Shown here piece by piece: positions 63,430 to 64,000 of a stretch of DNA of 64,000 bases. Below the pieces are notes generated by a model that made no database searches, was not told the DNA's origin, and saw only the letters and a list, made by a program, of their open reading frames with translations. The position numbers and the translations under genes are program-made. The DNA is from JAWKTT01 sp041398965 (GTDB taxonomy: Bacteria > Planctomycetota > Planctomycetia > Planctomycetales > Planctomycetaceae): the NCBI GenBank assembly GCA_041398965.1, contig JAWKTT010000024.1:1-64000 (forward strand), written 5' to 3'. The first letter of the stretch is position 1. Each line of letters opens with the position of its first letter.

Positions 63430-64000
63430 TCGGCGACGCACTCGGCCGTGCGATGGTCGAACTGCAGGGGGGAAAGCAGAACCGCTCCCGCAAACAACAC
63501 GACCGAAGCGCACGTCGCCCAACACGCGACGGAGGAGCCGTCCGCAGGAGACAAGGCCGCAGTGCAACAGAAGCGCTGAGGCCCATTATTGTCGACGGAA
63601 TTGCGATGTCCTATGTCGCGAATCCTCGATACCAAAAGTCGCTGCAGGAAGAGGCTGCCGGTGAGCGACCGCAACGAGCGAACCAGTTCTGGTGGCGCGA
63701 TGGAAGGACTCGTCAACTGTTATCAGGCGGCCGGGATCGAATGAATATGACTGGCGTCCGTTTGGTCCAAACTCGACGACGTGGAATGGAGTTATCACAG
63801 CTTTGATCCGCCGGAGACCCTCCCGATCGAGAAAAGCGAACGCTACCGCAAGGTCACATGGCCTGAAGGCATGGCGAACTGGTTCGCTCCCGATTTTGAC
63901 GCTGCCAAAGCCGGCTGGAAGGTCGGACGACAGCCATTCGGACAGTTGGATGGAGAACTCGCCCCTTAACCGAAGGCTGCACGGCTCCTTTGCCGTTGCG
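63423..64000 (+). pseudogene. decayed continuation of the esterase or of a second gene
   Basis: Coding text appears in changing frames: MLIGDALGRAMVELQGGK (63423 on), ALRPIIVDGIAMSYVANPRYQ (near 63578), MEGLVNCYQAAGIE (near 63699), then VEWSYHSFDPPETLPIEKSE ... GMANWFAPDFDAAKAGWKVG (63786-63969), and finally LTEGCTAP beyond the stop at 63967. The last part resembles C-terminal modules of planctomycete esterase proteins. Several frameshifts and stops are needed to join them, so this is a relic. It runs out of the window. Confidence 0.65.

Overview
The window looks like chromosomal DNA from a member of the Planctomycetota (family Planctomycetaceae or close). The evidence is the DUF1587/1592/1588/1585 cytochrome next to a DUF1552 Tat protein, sialate O-acetylesterase-like secreted proteins, a Ser/Thr kinase with an extracellular jelly-roll domain, a MoxR-vWA-beta-propeller operon, many secreted proteins of unknown function, long spacers and weak Shine-Dalgarno sites. 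I saw no rRNA, tRNA or CRISPR array.

Layout. 1-2.5 kb: no recognisable gene, then two small secreted proteins. 2.6-8.5 kb (minus strand): a TolC-like outer-membrane protein, DprA, an archaeal-type prolyl-tRNA synthetase and D-Ala-D-Ala ligase. 8.9-13.9 kb (plus): sulfite reductase haemoprotein, a tiny membrane protein, RdgB/HAM1 and an esterase/SMP-30 fusion. 13.9-18.1 kb (minus): a GT71-like glycosyltransferase, a Gly-linker protein and a receptor-type Ser/Thr kinase. 18.3-26.7 kb (minus): a five-gene MoxR-vWA-beta-propeller system, four genes of which overlap. 27.1-33.8 kb (plus): the DUF1592/DUF1552/secreted protein trio and a GlcD-type FAD oxidase. 33.8-34.6 kb (minus): RNase HI and IF-1.

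35.1-38.8 kb is a decayed island: an N-terminal GMC oxidoreductase fragment and a C-terminal cytochrome fragment cut by an insertion sequence (IS), a MerR-like protein, and a remnant of a second IS of the same type. 38.9-53.0 kb holds a 1219-residue patatin-like membrane lipase, several exported proteins of unknown function, and a 2160-residue membrane-anchored protein with secretin-like signatures. 53.3-57.3 kb carries an IS4-type and an IS701-type element, both with interrupted transposases, around an ankyrin protein. A VapC-type toxin-antitoxin pair sits between transposon-like ends at 57.3-58.05 kb.

58.3-64 kb encodes extracellular carbohydrate/ester-active proteins: an SGNH esterase, a transglutaminase-like protein into whose C-terminal domain a formylglycine-generating-enzyme (FGE) domain appears to be inserted in circularly permuted order, and a second esterase with a beta-sandwich insert, a C-terminal frameshift and decayed downstream sequence.

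The strongest candidates for new biology are the permuted FGE insertion, the giant secretin-like protein and its neighbours, and this particular arrangement of the MoxR system, whose class is already described.
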